A stretch of DNA of 64,000 nucleotides from NCBI GenBank assembly GCA_011833715.1, contig CM022394.1:101711458-101775457 (forward strand), in the 5' to 3' direction. The stretch's first letter is position 1; each line of letters begins with the position of its first letter. This document shows positions 49,825 to 61,136 of the stretch, in pieces. The stretch is from Carcinoscorpius rotundicauda (Eukaryota; Arthropoda; Merostomata; Xiphosura; Limulidae). The position numbers and the translations under genes were made by a program. The notes beneath the pieces are model-generated. The model had not been told where the DNA came from and ran no database searches. It saw only the letters and a list, made by a program, of their open reading frames with translations.

Positions 49825-50215
49825 TGTGTGTGTGTTTGTTATCAAAATTTCTCGAAAACGGCTAAATAGATTTGAACGAAAATTGGTATATATTTAAATT
49901 ATGACACAAGTTAGAAGTGATTAAATTTAGGAGGGTCAAAGGTTAAAGTCACAGCAAGGTCACAAAAAACAAAAAATCCCTATCTGGTGACATGTAGACC
50001 GATTTTTTTACACTACATTCGCTCTATAACTCAAGTCAAAATGATCAGATTTTGATGAAACTTGGTGGACTAACGCAGAACATAATTGATCTGCCAAAAA
50101 CAGTTCGTTTCTATTAAAAATGAAGAAAGAATCGACATATTTTAATATTTTTTGAGAATCAAACATGATAAACGCTGCCTGGCGGAGGAATACGGTTTAC
50201 TGCGCGCGTCTCTAG
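49825..50215. repeat. Probable dispersed repeat of unknown class
   Basis: The sequence has a distinctive order. TTTCTCGAAAACGGCTAAAT is followed by GGAGGGTCAAAGGTTAAAGT. Next comes TAACTCAAGTCAAAATGATC with TTTTGATGAAACTTGGTGG. The end is GGCGGAGGAATACGG...TCTAGTT. This resembles a widely dispersed DNA-transposon-like repeat that I recall from other animal genomes. No terminal repeats or target duplications were found here. Confidence 0.35.
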
Positions 50216-51038
50216 TTTACCACGTGAACGAATATTAATCGTATAGCCAAGACTGTAAAGTGTGTGCGTGGGGGAAGGGAGGTAATACTGAAGGGTTTAG
50301 ACCCCAGTGTGATGTGGTAAGTACACTCCCCCTCTATCTTGTTAAAAAGTTTTCCTTTAAAGCTCTCCTTTGAATTCAGACAAACCGATTTATAAACACG
50401 GACACAATAACAGTAATACTGATTTAACGACTTCTTCTGTTTAAGGTCTAACAAAAAAGTTGCATTTCACCATGTGTGTGTGTGGAGGGGGTTTATACGA
50501 AACATAACAAATCCAAGAAATCTTGCCAAGTCCCTGTTTAACTTCTGCTCATTTGTTCTTCCAATAAACATTGTTTTTCGACTCTTCTGCTTTTAGGAAC
50601 TAGTGTACGAAGAACACTCCTTAAATCAGCCCAATGCTCTAACCCACCCTTGCGGTTTGTGTGTAGGTGGGCGATTTAGAGCAAAATTCAATAACAAGGA
50701 GCGTATCTAAATATAGAGTAGGTAGAGGTGGAAAGGAAAGTTGGGCTCTTAGCCAAATATACGTTCAGTAATTCGATCATCTTTCAACTAACGGTGTCAG
50801 AGAGAGAACAATGACCGATACTGTTCATAGAAACAACACAGGAAATGTAGTAACTTATAATTCCATTTCGTGTTACTACAATGTACTTTCTGTTAATACT
50901 TTGATATGAGAAAAAAAACAACACTACATTCAAGGTGTTAGTGGAAGCTCCTTGGATCTATCATACTCAACGTTTAGAAACGACACCAGTTACACCTGGG
51001 TAATTTGGGGCTCTCTGGATTTATTACTCTTCTTACTC
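50216..51038. other. No feature recognised
   Basis: Intergenic sequence with short frames only and a few TG-rich patches. I found no exon, array or transposon end. Confidence 0.4.
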
Positions 51039-51223
51039 AGTGGTCCACAAAAGGACTTCAAGGGATCCGTAAACTGTGGTCAAAAAATTGAGTTTTTCAT
51101 CCATTATTTTATGTGTATATGTTTGTGTGCATTTTTCTGGGAAGGGGTCAGTAGCTTTCGAATTAGATTTTAAAAGGGGTCCGCACCCCACAAAAAAGAA
51201 AAGGGTTAAGAAACACAAGTTAC
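51039..51223. mobile_element. Possible degraded hAT-type MITE
   Basis: It starts CAGTGGTCCACAAAAGGA and ends GGGGTCCGCACCCCACAAAA...GGGTTAAGAAACAC. The layout matches hAT MITEs whose right end reads GGTTAAGAACCACTG, but the terminus is mutated and I could not identify an 8-bp duplication. Confidence 0.4.
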
Positions 51224-51540
51224 TTGTGGGTAATATAAGATTTTATAAGCAGCGACACCAAGGTTATAAAAATTTTGGGTTTTATCCTTTTTCTTGTAAC
51301 TAAAATATTATTTGATAAACATTGGGGAAGAAAAGCTGCTTATAGTTAGTTCTATAGACGAAAAGTAACGTTCGTAAACATGCACCTGGTGGCTACACTG
51401 TCTTTTTCGTTCTATTTATCTTCGAGTGATTTCATAAAGTTTCATTTCCCAATCACTCCTGTCTTTTTAAAAAAAACGATTAAAATTCGTAAATATTTCT
51501 TAAAAACAAAAACAAACGCTCAAATTACTTCCACAACTTT

Positions 51541-52360
51541 GGCAAAATGCAGTTTTACCATTATTTTTACAGTCAGCTTGTCCTCGACCGGATTACGTTT
51601 TACCATTATTCTTACAGCCAACTAGTTCAAGACGTGATTACGTTTTACCATTGTTCTTACAGCCAACTAGTTCAAGACGTGATTACGTTTTACCATTGTT
51701 CTTACAGCCAACTAGTTCAAGACGTGATTACGTTTTACCATTGTTCTTACAGCCAACTAGTTCAAGACGTGATTAAATTTTACCATTGTTCTTACAGTCA
51801 GCTAGTCCTCGACCGGATTACGTTTTACCATTGTTCTTACGGCCAACTAGTTCACGACCTGATTACGTTTTACCATTGTTTTTACAGCCAACTACTTCAC
51901 GACGTGATTACATTTTACCATTGTTCTTACAGTCAGCTAGTCCTCGACCGGATTACATTTTACCATTGTTCTTGCAGTCAGCTAGTCCTCGACCGAATTA
52001 CGTTTTACCATTGTTCTTACAGCCAACTAGTTTACGACCTGATTACATTTTACCATTATTCTTACAGTCAGCTAGTCCTCGACCGGATTACGTTTTACCA
52101 TTGTTCTTACAGTCAGCTAGTCCTCGACCGGATTACGTTTTACCATTGTTCTTACAGCCAACTAGTTTACGACCTGATTACATTTTACAGTCAGCTAGTC
52201 CTCGACCAGATTACATTTTACCATTGTTCTTACAGTCAGCTAGTCCTCGACCGGATTACGTTTTACCATTGTTCTTACAGCCAACTAGTTTACGACCTGA
52301 TTACATTTTACAGTCAGCTAGTCCTCGACCGGATTACATTTTACCATTATTCTTCACATT
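51541..52360 (+). repeat. 45-bp minisatellite, about 18 copies, open in two frames
   Basis: Units of the form GTTTTACCATTGTTCTTACA followed by GCCAACTAGTTCAAGACGTGATTAC repeat with a 45-bp period. Two main subtypes alternate (CAACTAGTTCAAGACGTG and CAGCTAGTCCTCGACCGG). Two units carry the same in-frame 12-bp deletion near 52187 and 52309. Because 45 is divisible by three, an ATG at 51547 gives a 271-codon frame of 15-residue repeats (ITFYHCSYSQLVQDV), and a second + frame is open for 231 codons. It is most likely non-coding satellite DNA. Confidence 0.92.
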
Positions 52361-52372
52361 AATTAATCTAAG

Positions 52373-53720
52373 TTTTGATGACATTTTACTACGGTTTTTA
52401 CTACGTGTATTTACACGTAAATACACAACGTCGTTACATTTTACTAGGTTTCAAAACTCACTTTCTTTCAGTTTTTATTGACAGGGAAATAAAGAAGGAA
52501 AAAAATTGTGTTTTACATTCACTCTAATCTAGATAAGTATCCAAGTATAGTTTACTGAATAACATACACTGATTCATTTATTTTTATATAATAATAACGC
52601 CAGAAACCATTATCACGCAATGGAACAAATCTTGCACACTATGCACGAAGCCCGGGTAAAATGGGAAGCGTGTTATTTATAAGACTATCCAAAACTATGA
52701 AAGATAAGTTTCGCCGCGCTTTAACAGAAGTTTTGTGTTTCTGTTCGGTGGTAAGTGACATGAAGCAAAAAACAGAAATAAACAAGGTTTAATTTGTTTG
52801 TGTTTCTCTCCTCGTGTAGGCCTACCGCCAGTCTCAAAGCCAAGTGAACCAAACGAAATATGGGGTGAATTTACTGGTTCTTTTCGTTCTGACCCAGAGA
52901 GATAGAACGCAGCTGTGCATGTAATAGAACAGAATGGAATGGAATGTCTCGCTGAGCATCGCAAACTACCAAACACGTATCTAACGTCTAAATTAAAATA
53001 GTCCAGTCTTAATTAGCAAACGTAAATTGTTTTGACTTCCTTGGCACAAAGTTAAATAGTTGTCTTGGCGTAACTTAAGCAGTTTGAAATTAGTTGCCGC
53101 TAACTTAAATAGTTCTGAAAAAACTTACTATGTTCTGGTTTCACTGATATGTTTAACTGAAACGTTTGATAACAACCGTTGGAATGTGACGTCATCAGAT
53201 CAACCTGGGCAAACAGTATTATCCACAAATAAATCGATACGAGACACACTGTTAAACAGATATAGAAATACCAGTAGAAAATTTGTTTTTATTTTCTATA
53301 AACAAGTGTAACTATTAGAGATGCCAATAATCACGTTTCTAACCAAAAATTCTCAAGTTACTTAGTGAAATGATGCTAAAACAAGCGGCCAAGATTATCA
53401 CGATTAGACTGCCCTCTTCTGGCAACAAAGAAATATAATAAAAGATGGAATTATTTTTGTCCCTTCCCGACTCTGTTTTATCAGTAAAATTCGTGGTTCG
53501 ATTCCATGCGGTGGACATTGCATATATTGACTCGTTCTAGAGTTTCGCACTTGGAACAGACAAACACATAAAATTATCTCTTACGTGTCCTAGAAATTAA
53601 AAATGAATTACGAGTCTCGCCACTTCGTTATAGTTCAATTTACAACGTCCGGTTGCATTCTGTAAAACAACCGTGCATCTTGTCAATCCTTGACAGGTCT
53701 ACTAATAATATCGTCATGAA
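52373..53720. other. No gene recognised
   Basis: Intergenic sequence between two minisatellites. A small SINE-like fragment with GTGGTTCGATTCCATGCGGT lies near 53492 (family B tRNA-like B box). Nothing else was recognised. Confidence 0.4.
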
Positions 53721-53721
53721 T

Positions 53722-54345
53722 TATACTGTTAGAGCTCTACAAGTCCACTGTCACGAATCATACGGTCAGGACTCTACACATCCACTGTCACGAATCACAC
53801 GGTCACGGCTCTACAAGTCCACTGTCATGAATCAAACCGTCAGGGCTCTACAAGTCCACTGTCATGAATCACACTGTCAGGACTCTACACGTCCACTGTC
53901 ACGAATCACACGGTCAGGACTCTACACATCCACTGTCACGAATCACACGGTCACGGCTCTAGAAGTCCACTGTCATGAATCAAACCCTCAGGACTCTACA
54001 CATCCACTGTCAGGACTCTACACGTCCACTGTCACGAATCAAACCGTCAGGGCTCTACAAGTCCACTGTCACGAATCACACGGTTACGGCTCTACAAGTC
54101 CACTGTCATGAATCAAACCGTCAGGGCTCTACACGTCCACTGTCATGAATCAAACCGTCAGGACTCTACACGTCAACTGTCACGAATCAAACCATCAGGG
54201 GTCTACACGTCAACTGTCACGAATCAAACCATCAGGGGTCTACACGTCAACTGTCACGGCTCTACACGTCAACTGCCATGAATCACACCGTCAGGGCTCT
54301 ACACGTCCACTGTCACGAATCACACCGTCAGGGCTCTATAAAGAA
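53722..54345. repeat. 37-bp minisatellite, about 17 copies
   Basis: Units such as CTACACRTCCACTGTCACGA followed by ATCACACGGTCAGGACT repeat with a 37-bp period, with CGGTCAGG/CGGTCACGG and shortened variants. The unit has no stop codon in the + frames used, so an ORF of 152 codons (53653-54111) cycles through the three frames of the repeat. There are no unique spacers between units, so it is not a CRISPR array. Confidence 0.93.
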
Positions 54346-54984
54346 CAAGACGTAACACGATTCTAGTAAGTAGACTGCTGTTACACGGGCCTTTAATACC
54401 TCTATTCCTTCTATGGACTTACTGATAGCCCTAACCGTTTACAGATCTTTTCTAGTTTTGTCAAACATGAGTTAAGACGTGCGACATTTTGTTTGACAAT
54501 CTCAGCAGATTCTCAGCTTCTTTCCTAAACAGAGAAAATAAACAGCGTTCGAAATACTCGGAAATGAGACTGAAGACTTGGTTAATAGGTGGTAGAACTT
54601 GGAACCGTTCCAATAACCACACGAGCCGCTCGAAACTCAACCAGCAATACATGAAGAATAAAAATAACACAAACCAGCTATCGTGGGAGACTTAATGAGA
54701 CAGACCTAACCCACACGGCTTTCTTTTGTTGTTGTCGTTAAATTAAAATAGTTGGACAAAAGAAAGATAAACTCGCAATATTAATGTGTTCCAATCGTAT
54801 TTCTAACTATGCTCACAAAATCAAAGTCTACACTACGGACAGAGGTAAACCAGGCTGTGCGTAACGGGGAAAGAAATGGGAAAAACTATGTAGCCTGGAA
54901 ACATCCCAGGCTTCCTAAAATGTATTTTCTATCCCAATTTCAGAAATCTATGGACAAAATAGGAGAAAATTGGCTTCTCCAAAA

Positions 54985-55245
54985 CTCTGTAGTTTTGTAG
55001 TTTTCTCTATAAAATATATAAAATTAAGTTCCCACCAAATGTTGCAGTTATCTACAAACTAGGAGTACATCACAACTCTCAAAACTCCTTAGTTTTCCTA
55101 CGAACTAGGAGTAGATAACTTCCCATAACTCTGTAGTTTCCTAGTTATTGAGTAAATGACCCCTTATAGCTCTGCAGTTTCCAATTTTTCAATTGCTGAG
55201 TAGATGACTCCCGATAAATCCGTAGTTTTGTAGTTTGTCGGTTGA
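54985..55245. repeat. Degenerate tandem repeat with CTGTAGTTTYCTAG units
   Basis: GAGTARATGACYCC-like and AACTCTGTAGTTTTCTAG-like blocks recur about four times at roughly 55-65-bp spacing. Divergence is high. Confidence 0.6.
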
Positions 55246-55386
55246 CATTATATTTCGCATACTAACTGTGTATTCAAATTAATAAAATGAGTGAACAGTG
55301 ATCACGTGTTTAAGAAGTATTGACAATGTGTGGATATCAATCGTAAAGCCTACGTGAACACGAGTGGCAAAAAACATGTCTAAATA

Positions 55387-56463
55387 CAGTAAACCTGTAC
55401 AAGCCGGAAATATCAAAACATTGCAACATTATCTTAAGATTTCCCTTATAAAAGGCCTTCTATATGGCGGAACCTGCGTAACGCGGACGGAAAACTTTCA
55501 CCTACCTTATCCGTCAACAAGTAGGATTACAACCTGAGTAAGGCGGAAAATGTTTTTGATTAAATATTAATTTCTTATACAATTAATTTGTTTAAATATT
55601 AATAAATTATTGGACATTTTGTTTCAGTAAGTATTGGTTAAATATATTCTGTTCTTTTTTCTGCCGTCATTATTTTTACAGTTAAAATGGATTCATGATT
55701 TATAGAAATATATTTGTCTTTTAAGAACAAAATTCTACTCTTTAAATAATTCTCACAAAAAAATAAATTCCTATTGTCTCTAATTTTAAAATTTAAGGAC
55801 AACTTACTTAATACCTCATTTATAAAAAGCTACTGAATACTCTCATTTTTTAAAAAAAAGTTGTTTATTATGATTCTAGTGAAACTCAAACTCTGAGAAG
55901 ATTGATACAGGTGATTCTGTGAATGTTGACAAGAATGTTTTAATAGAAACTGATAAAATTGATTTAAAATCTATAATAGAATCATAAGACGGTAACAGTG
56001 CAAAAGATTCAGGAGATGAGCAAAGTGGAAAAGATTGTGAGGAAATAGAAATTCCCATTTCATCACAAGTGTTAAGTTACATTAACACTATCAAATTGTA
56101 TGTAAAAATGAAGGGGGGAAATGAACTTCATGAAAAGGCTGTATAATTGGTGTTCTCTTTTAACTGCACAAAAAAGCCCATTTTAAAAAAACCAAAACAG
56201 TTGAAATTGGACACTTTTTTCAACTAAATCTGATAAAGATTTTATGTTTTATGTATATTCTGAATGTTTATTTTTGTTCTTATTCTAATAAATATAGCAC
56301 GAATAGTAAAATAACTTTATTCACAAACGTCTTACGTCCCTTGAGTCAAGCAAGTATAACGTTCCGCTCAAAATTTATATATAATTAAGGAAATAAATGT
56401 TCACTGTCTAAGCCGGAAGTCTTGCTCAGTCCTGTGTGATTCCGCCTTATACAGGTTTTACTA
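55387..56463 (+). mobile_element. pogo/Tigger-like DNA transposon remnant
   Basis: The left end is TA followed by CAGTAAACCTGTACAAGCCG. The right end, reverse-complemented, reads AGTAAAACCTGTATAAGGCG and is followed by TA. The inverted termini and TA target are typical of the pogo/Tigger group. Near 56185-56225 a + frame ends KKPKQLKLDTFF and then a stop, like the C-terminal tail of Tigger transposases. An acidic block (SAKDSGDEQSGKDCEEIEIP) precedes it. The DDE catalytic core and CENP-B-like DNA-binding domain are absent, so it is internally deleted. Confidence 0.72.
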
Positions 56464-57014
56464 TATTTCCAAATAAAATGGCGGATGGATCCGTTTGAGC
56501 AGCCCCCACCCCACCCCCAGCGTCTCTTATGGTTTGTACAACTATGGTAAAATACAAGTAGGACACCCTTAAATCTGAGGCGGAAAAATAGATCCTTATA
56601 CCTAACAGGAAAGATTAAACAGGACCTCCTTAAATCTAACGGAGAGAAAATTAATTATACAAACAATTTTATTAAAGTTACTTTCGTCTTTAATGTCACA
56701 ACAAGCAAGAGAATATTTTCAAAAACTGTACATTTGTTAACCCTATTTTCTAAATGGAAATTGGGAGATTTTGTGATTCTTGGGACAGTTGGAGTATGAA
56801 GGTTTCTCCCATACTTTAAAATATATGATGAGTGCGTTTGTATCGCTTAACAAAAAATCAGTTGTTATTGTGTTTTGAGAATTATAATTATAAACTTTTC
56901 TCTTTGGCTCATAAAGAGCCATATTTCAGAAACAAATCCCGTTGTACCAATTGCCTTATGTAAATAAGTGTTCCAACCACAGCTGTATTTGTTACGTCCT
57001 AGTTGACCTGAAGA

Positions 57015-57135
57015 GTTTGTTTAAAGTTAAACACAAAGTTACACAATGGGCTACCCGTGTTCGGCCCATCACGGGTATCAAAACCCGGTTTTGTCCATTG
57101 TTAGTACGCAGACACACCACTAGGGGCGCTAGCTA
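57015..57135 (-). mobile_element. tRNA-derived SINE, family B, - strand
   Basis: AAACACAAAGTTACACAATG is followed by GGGCTACCCGTGTTCGGCCC, ATCAAAACCCGGTTTTGTCC and a CGCAGACACACCACTAGGGG end. It is homologous to 57545-57672 but with a diverged tRNA end. Confidence 0.7.
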
Positions 57136-57544
57136 GGTCAGGGTTGAATGAAACATGTCGGCAGTAAGTGCCACAAACATAGTGTGGTTTGAACAGTGTT
57201 ATTATAAAATCTAATTCTTGAAAACCCTTAACTGACTAGATAAAAAAATGTAGCGTTTAAAAATGCATTAGGCCTAAGACTGATGTCTAACGACAAGTAC
57301 AATTACCATATAAAAAGTTAAAACATCGTTGGAAATTGTGTACTTTCCTTAAAAATCCTGAAACGGGGGGATTCTTTTACTCGGATGTTTTTTCTTTAAT
57401 TATAGTTTACGTTAACGAAAGTATTTCGTGCACTAAAAACGATCGTGAATATTAGAAGAGCACGAAGTCATAGGATATTTTTTTACCATTCTTCAACTGT
57501 ACGCTTTAACTCCCGATAAAAGTTTGTATATTTTTTACATTAAC

Positions 57545-57672
57545 ACTTGTTGTTTTGAGTTAAGCACAAAGCTACACAATGGGCTATCTGTGCTCTGCCC
57601 ACCACGAGTATCGAAACCCGGATTTTAGCGTGTAAGTCCGCAGACATACCGCTGAGCCACTGGGGGGCTACA
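57545..57672 (-). mobile_element. tRNA-derived SINE, family B, - strand, well preserved
   Basis: Read on the - strand it starts CCCAGTGGCTCAGCGGTATG (A box TGGCTCAGCGG), then GCGGACTTACACGCTAAAAT, then CCGGGTTTCGATACTCGTGG (B box). It ends with the core ATAGCCCATTGTGTAGCTTT. Confidence 0.82.
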
Positions 57673-57954
57673 TTAACACACGAAATGATTATTTATAGGG
57701 ACCTTGATGCGTCTGCGACTTTTTATTTAAAAAAAAAACTTCCGTCATTTTTAACGATATTACAATAGTAATTACTACAATATCAGTAAATCACGGATAT
57801 TCTGTTAAATGTGCCACATGGAGCTAATGTTTAAATGTTAATATTTAGAATGTACTTCAGTTAAAAAGAAAAACAGACTTAAAGAAAAACTCAATTCCGA
57901 GTGACAAAACCTCGAGAAACGTCTGTAAAGTCTTAGCAGTAGTGACTTCTACCC

Positions 57955-58076
57955 TTTTATATGCAAAAACGGCTCGTTTGGGTTCAGAAAATATTTTAAA
58001 TAGAAGGTCGAAACGTTGTTCGCTCTTCTATTTAAAATATTTTCTGAACCCAAACGAGCCGTTTTTGCATATAAAA
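57955..58076. repeat. Perfect 52-bp-arm hairpin
   Basis: The left arm 57955-58006 (begins TTTTATATGCAAAAACGGCT, ends AAATAGAAG) is the exact reverse complement of 58025-58076. The 18-base loop contains GGTCGAAACGTTGTTCGC-like sequence. Arms without any mismatch indicate recent formation or conversion. Flanking TGACTTCTAC occurs on both sides (near 57942 and 58106). Confidence 0.97.
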
Positions 58077-58229
58077 TTCTCAACAAGTGGGTTTCCCGAC
58101 ATCACTGACTTCTACTCTATTAAACGTGTCATTTTAAATGTAACAATATATAAAGGAAACAAACACGTGACAAAATACAACGCTGGTTATTTAGACCACA
58201 AAAAATACCATTAAAACTAATTCTACTAC

Positions 58230-59400
58230 GAGGTATCTCTGAGCATCCAACTCATGAAACTCTTTCCAAAGCTTAAAAAAATTAATGGTGTAATGAACAT
58301 TTTATTTTACTAAATTGCCCCTAGAAGCCAGAGCCCGTGTGTTAACTAGCTCTCACGACTCTGATATCGAATTACGTTTAGTAATCTTGTTCTCTCTTGC
58401 TCGCTCTCAAAGAATAATGTAAGTAATGTAAGACAACAAATTATCTCATTGAAACGCAATTAACACCTAAAACCGTTTGAAAAATGACTAAGAATAAAAA
58501 ACTTAAACAACTATGATTTAGACATCACACCAAATCACTTTATCTTAGAACTTAGCAATGTTTAAAAACCTATAAAAATTTTCCAACACACCCATTCTAT
58601 TTGTGACTCCAGGTGGTGTTCCATAAGCTTTGTGACTGGATCCAAGTATTATTACACGCACTACGGCATGTCCGTTAAAAACATTTGAACAACTGATAAT
58701 TCGGTACGGTAACAAAATGAATCGTGAACATACGTCACCTCACCAAAATAATTATTGGACAGAAATATCTCGGACGTAACAACGAGACTCTAAATGAACG
58801 AACGTTCAGGTTCACATGTAACACGGTCACGGAACGATCGGTTAATTCCTGCAGCACGGTTGTCATGGTATACTGTCACGTGCACACTGTATTTACCACC
58901 CTCAGTGAAGACATCAGTGATGTCATCCACGTGTGGTGTGTACTGGCTGCACAAACAGCCATAAAGAATTAATAAAAATGACGTTCCCTACGACCCACTT
59001 TTACCTCCTCCCCATCCCCGCTGACCTTTCCGTGCGTGCAAGTGTTGAGGTTTATTATCCACACGAGGAGTAAAGGCCATATATTTTTAGGTCGTACTGG
59101 GTTAGAAGAAACTTTGACCTTTTACCTCTTAAAACGACCATAAAAAAACCAGTATTTTTTATTATACATGTTTCTTCTTATCACATTCAGGTATAATTGC
59201 ATTCTCAAGTGTTAAACCGTTGTTCTGATCACGTGACATTACGATGTTCCGTAAACTTAACCTGCACGATATTCTACTGTGTGTGTGTCGTTGTCGCACA
59301 GCGATAAACCATACGCATGTGACTTACACAAAGTTCGAATCTCTGTCGGTGTTTGGGTACGAAAAGTTCATACCCTGGAGGGTCAGGTTCTCGACTTTCC
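58230..59400. other. No gene recognised
   Basis: The frames are short, and I see no exon, array or transposon end. Confidence 0.4.
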
Positions 59401-59419
59401 TTCCTAATGGAACATTAAT

Positions 59420-61136
59420 ATATTTGCAAGCTTCCAAGAAACTAGGATGTATCCTGAGGACAGAGATAGGTTAAAAAGTGAATTTAGGTGGTCAAACAAT
59501 TTCGGAGTGCCATTTTTTAGAAGGGTAGCCTCTATTTCATCTTCATTTGGTGCTTTGTTTTTGTGTTTATTGCTTCTAGTAATTCCTGAAGGGATATTTC
59601 ATTTGTTAGTAACGTGCTTGTATAATCTGTGTCGGAACTTGTATTTATACCAGTTATGTTTATTGGAGAAACTGGTTCAAATTGATCTTTATTGTTTACT
59701 ATGTGATTAGTGACTTTACTGTAGAAATACGTATTCATATCTGGACCAGTGCGAGTTTTAAAAGTATTTTGAAGTTGATCTTTGAAAGCTTCGACTATTT
59801 CTTTATTTGTGTGTGCTATAGTATTATTATGTTCGAGTAAAGGATATTTCTTTGTGTCTGTATTTTCATTGGTGAGTCTTTTAAGATGTGACAAAAAAAA
59901 TTTTCGGGTCAGTTTTATCATTTAGTTTATTACAGTAATTGTCCCATTTAGCTTGTTTTTGTTGTTTTATTGGTGTTCTGATGTGATTTCTAATGTTGTT
60001 TATTTGCGTTTTTGTTTCTCTGTCTCTTGTTATCATGTACTGTCTTCTTAATTGTTTTCGTTTTATGATTACATTGATTATTTCTTTGGGTTTCCATGTG
60101 TTGTTTTCTGGTGTTGTTTAGGTATTGTTAGCTTGGCTGCTTTCTGAAGGCACTCCGTAATTGTTTGACCGCAGTTATCCATTTCAGTGTAGGTTTTAAC
60201 TTCTTTTATAACTTTATTAGGTAATAGGTTGTCTAATTCTTGTTTGTAATTTTGCCAATTTGCTTTTCTGTGGTTACATTTTTCTTTCCTAAATGTTATA
60301 TTTTTATGGGAGGCGAGATCGAAGACACAATATATTGGAAGGTGGTCACTGTCAACATCTTTTCCCACTTGAAATTTTATTATTTTCTAGCTCAGGTTAT
60401 GTGTACACGTAAACAGGTCCAGTATGTCACTGGAGTTAGTGGCATACGTTATGTGTGTCGGGTTGGTATCATTTAATAAAACTATATTGTTATAATCTAT
60501 GAATTGTAATAGACTTCTACCATTGTAGTTTGAGCTCCGGCATCCAAAGGTAACATTTTTACTATTTACGTCACCCATAACTATGGAGTTTTGGTCATGG
60601 GAAAAGATGTTGCTGAGTAATGTTATATCTAGTTGTTTATTAGGTGAGCAGTAAATTCCTGTTACAGTTACCTTTATTTCTTTGCAGGATATCGACAGTA
60701 ACATGTTCGTTGTTACTGTTCAATGTCCACAGTAGCATGTTCGTTGTTACTGTTTAATATCCACAGTGACATGTTCGTTGTTACTGCTCAATATCCACAG
60801 TAACATGTTCGTTATTACTGTTCAATATCCACAGTAACGTGTTCGTTATTACTGTTCAATATCCACAGTAACGTGTTCGTTGTTACTGTTTAATTTAATT
60901 TCTATAACTGAAAGCTCCACTCTGCAGAGCAGCATAATGCCTCTGTTTTCATCATTCTTATTTATTCTGTCTTTTCTTATTGTTGTATAATTTGGTATTT
61001 TAAATCTATTGTTATTATATATTAGAGTTTCGTTTACTATTATAATATGGGGGTTAGTTTCTTGTATTAGGTCTTCGATCTCATGTTTCTTGGAAGCTAT
61101 TGCACCTTGGATGTTGATATATACTACTGTGAACAT
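59420..61136 (-). pseudogene. LINE ORF2 remnant: endonuclease and start of reverse transcriptase
   Basis: Starts MFTVVYINIQGAIASKKHEI. Endonuclease motifs in order are NETLI (61050 region), MGDVNSKNVTFGC (60590 region) and SDHLPIYCVF (60350 region). The linker (FFLSHLKRLTNE) follows, then a frameshift near 59545 and the reverse-transcriptase start. A 34-bp minisatellite (60688-60891) breaks the endonuclease. The catalytic YADD region, thumb and C-terminus are not present. Confidence 0.78.
60688..60891. repeat. 34-bp minisatellite, six copies, inside LINE endonuclease sequence
   Basis: CACAGTAACATGTTCGTTGT recurs every 34 bp, starting at about 60694, 60728, 60762, 60796, 60830 and 60864. Each unit contains an 8-bp inverted repeat, CAGTAACA...TGTTACTG, around a short loop. 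The unit derives from the sequence encoding NNEHVTVDIEQ in ORF2. Confidence 0.93.

Noticed and set aside
51547..52362. 271-codon ORF as a repeat protein gene
   Set aside because: The frame is open only because a 45-bp satellite unit is a multiple of three. A second frame is equally open, there are no splice or promoter signals, and codon choice simply follows the repeat.
53722..54345. CRISPR-like repeat array
   Set aside because: The 37-bp units are directly contiguous with no unique spacers, and the surroundings are eukaryotic. It is a minisatellite.
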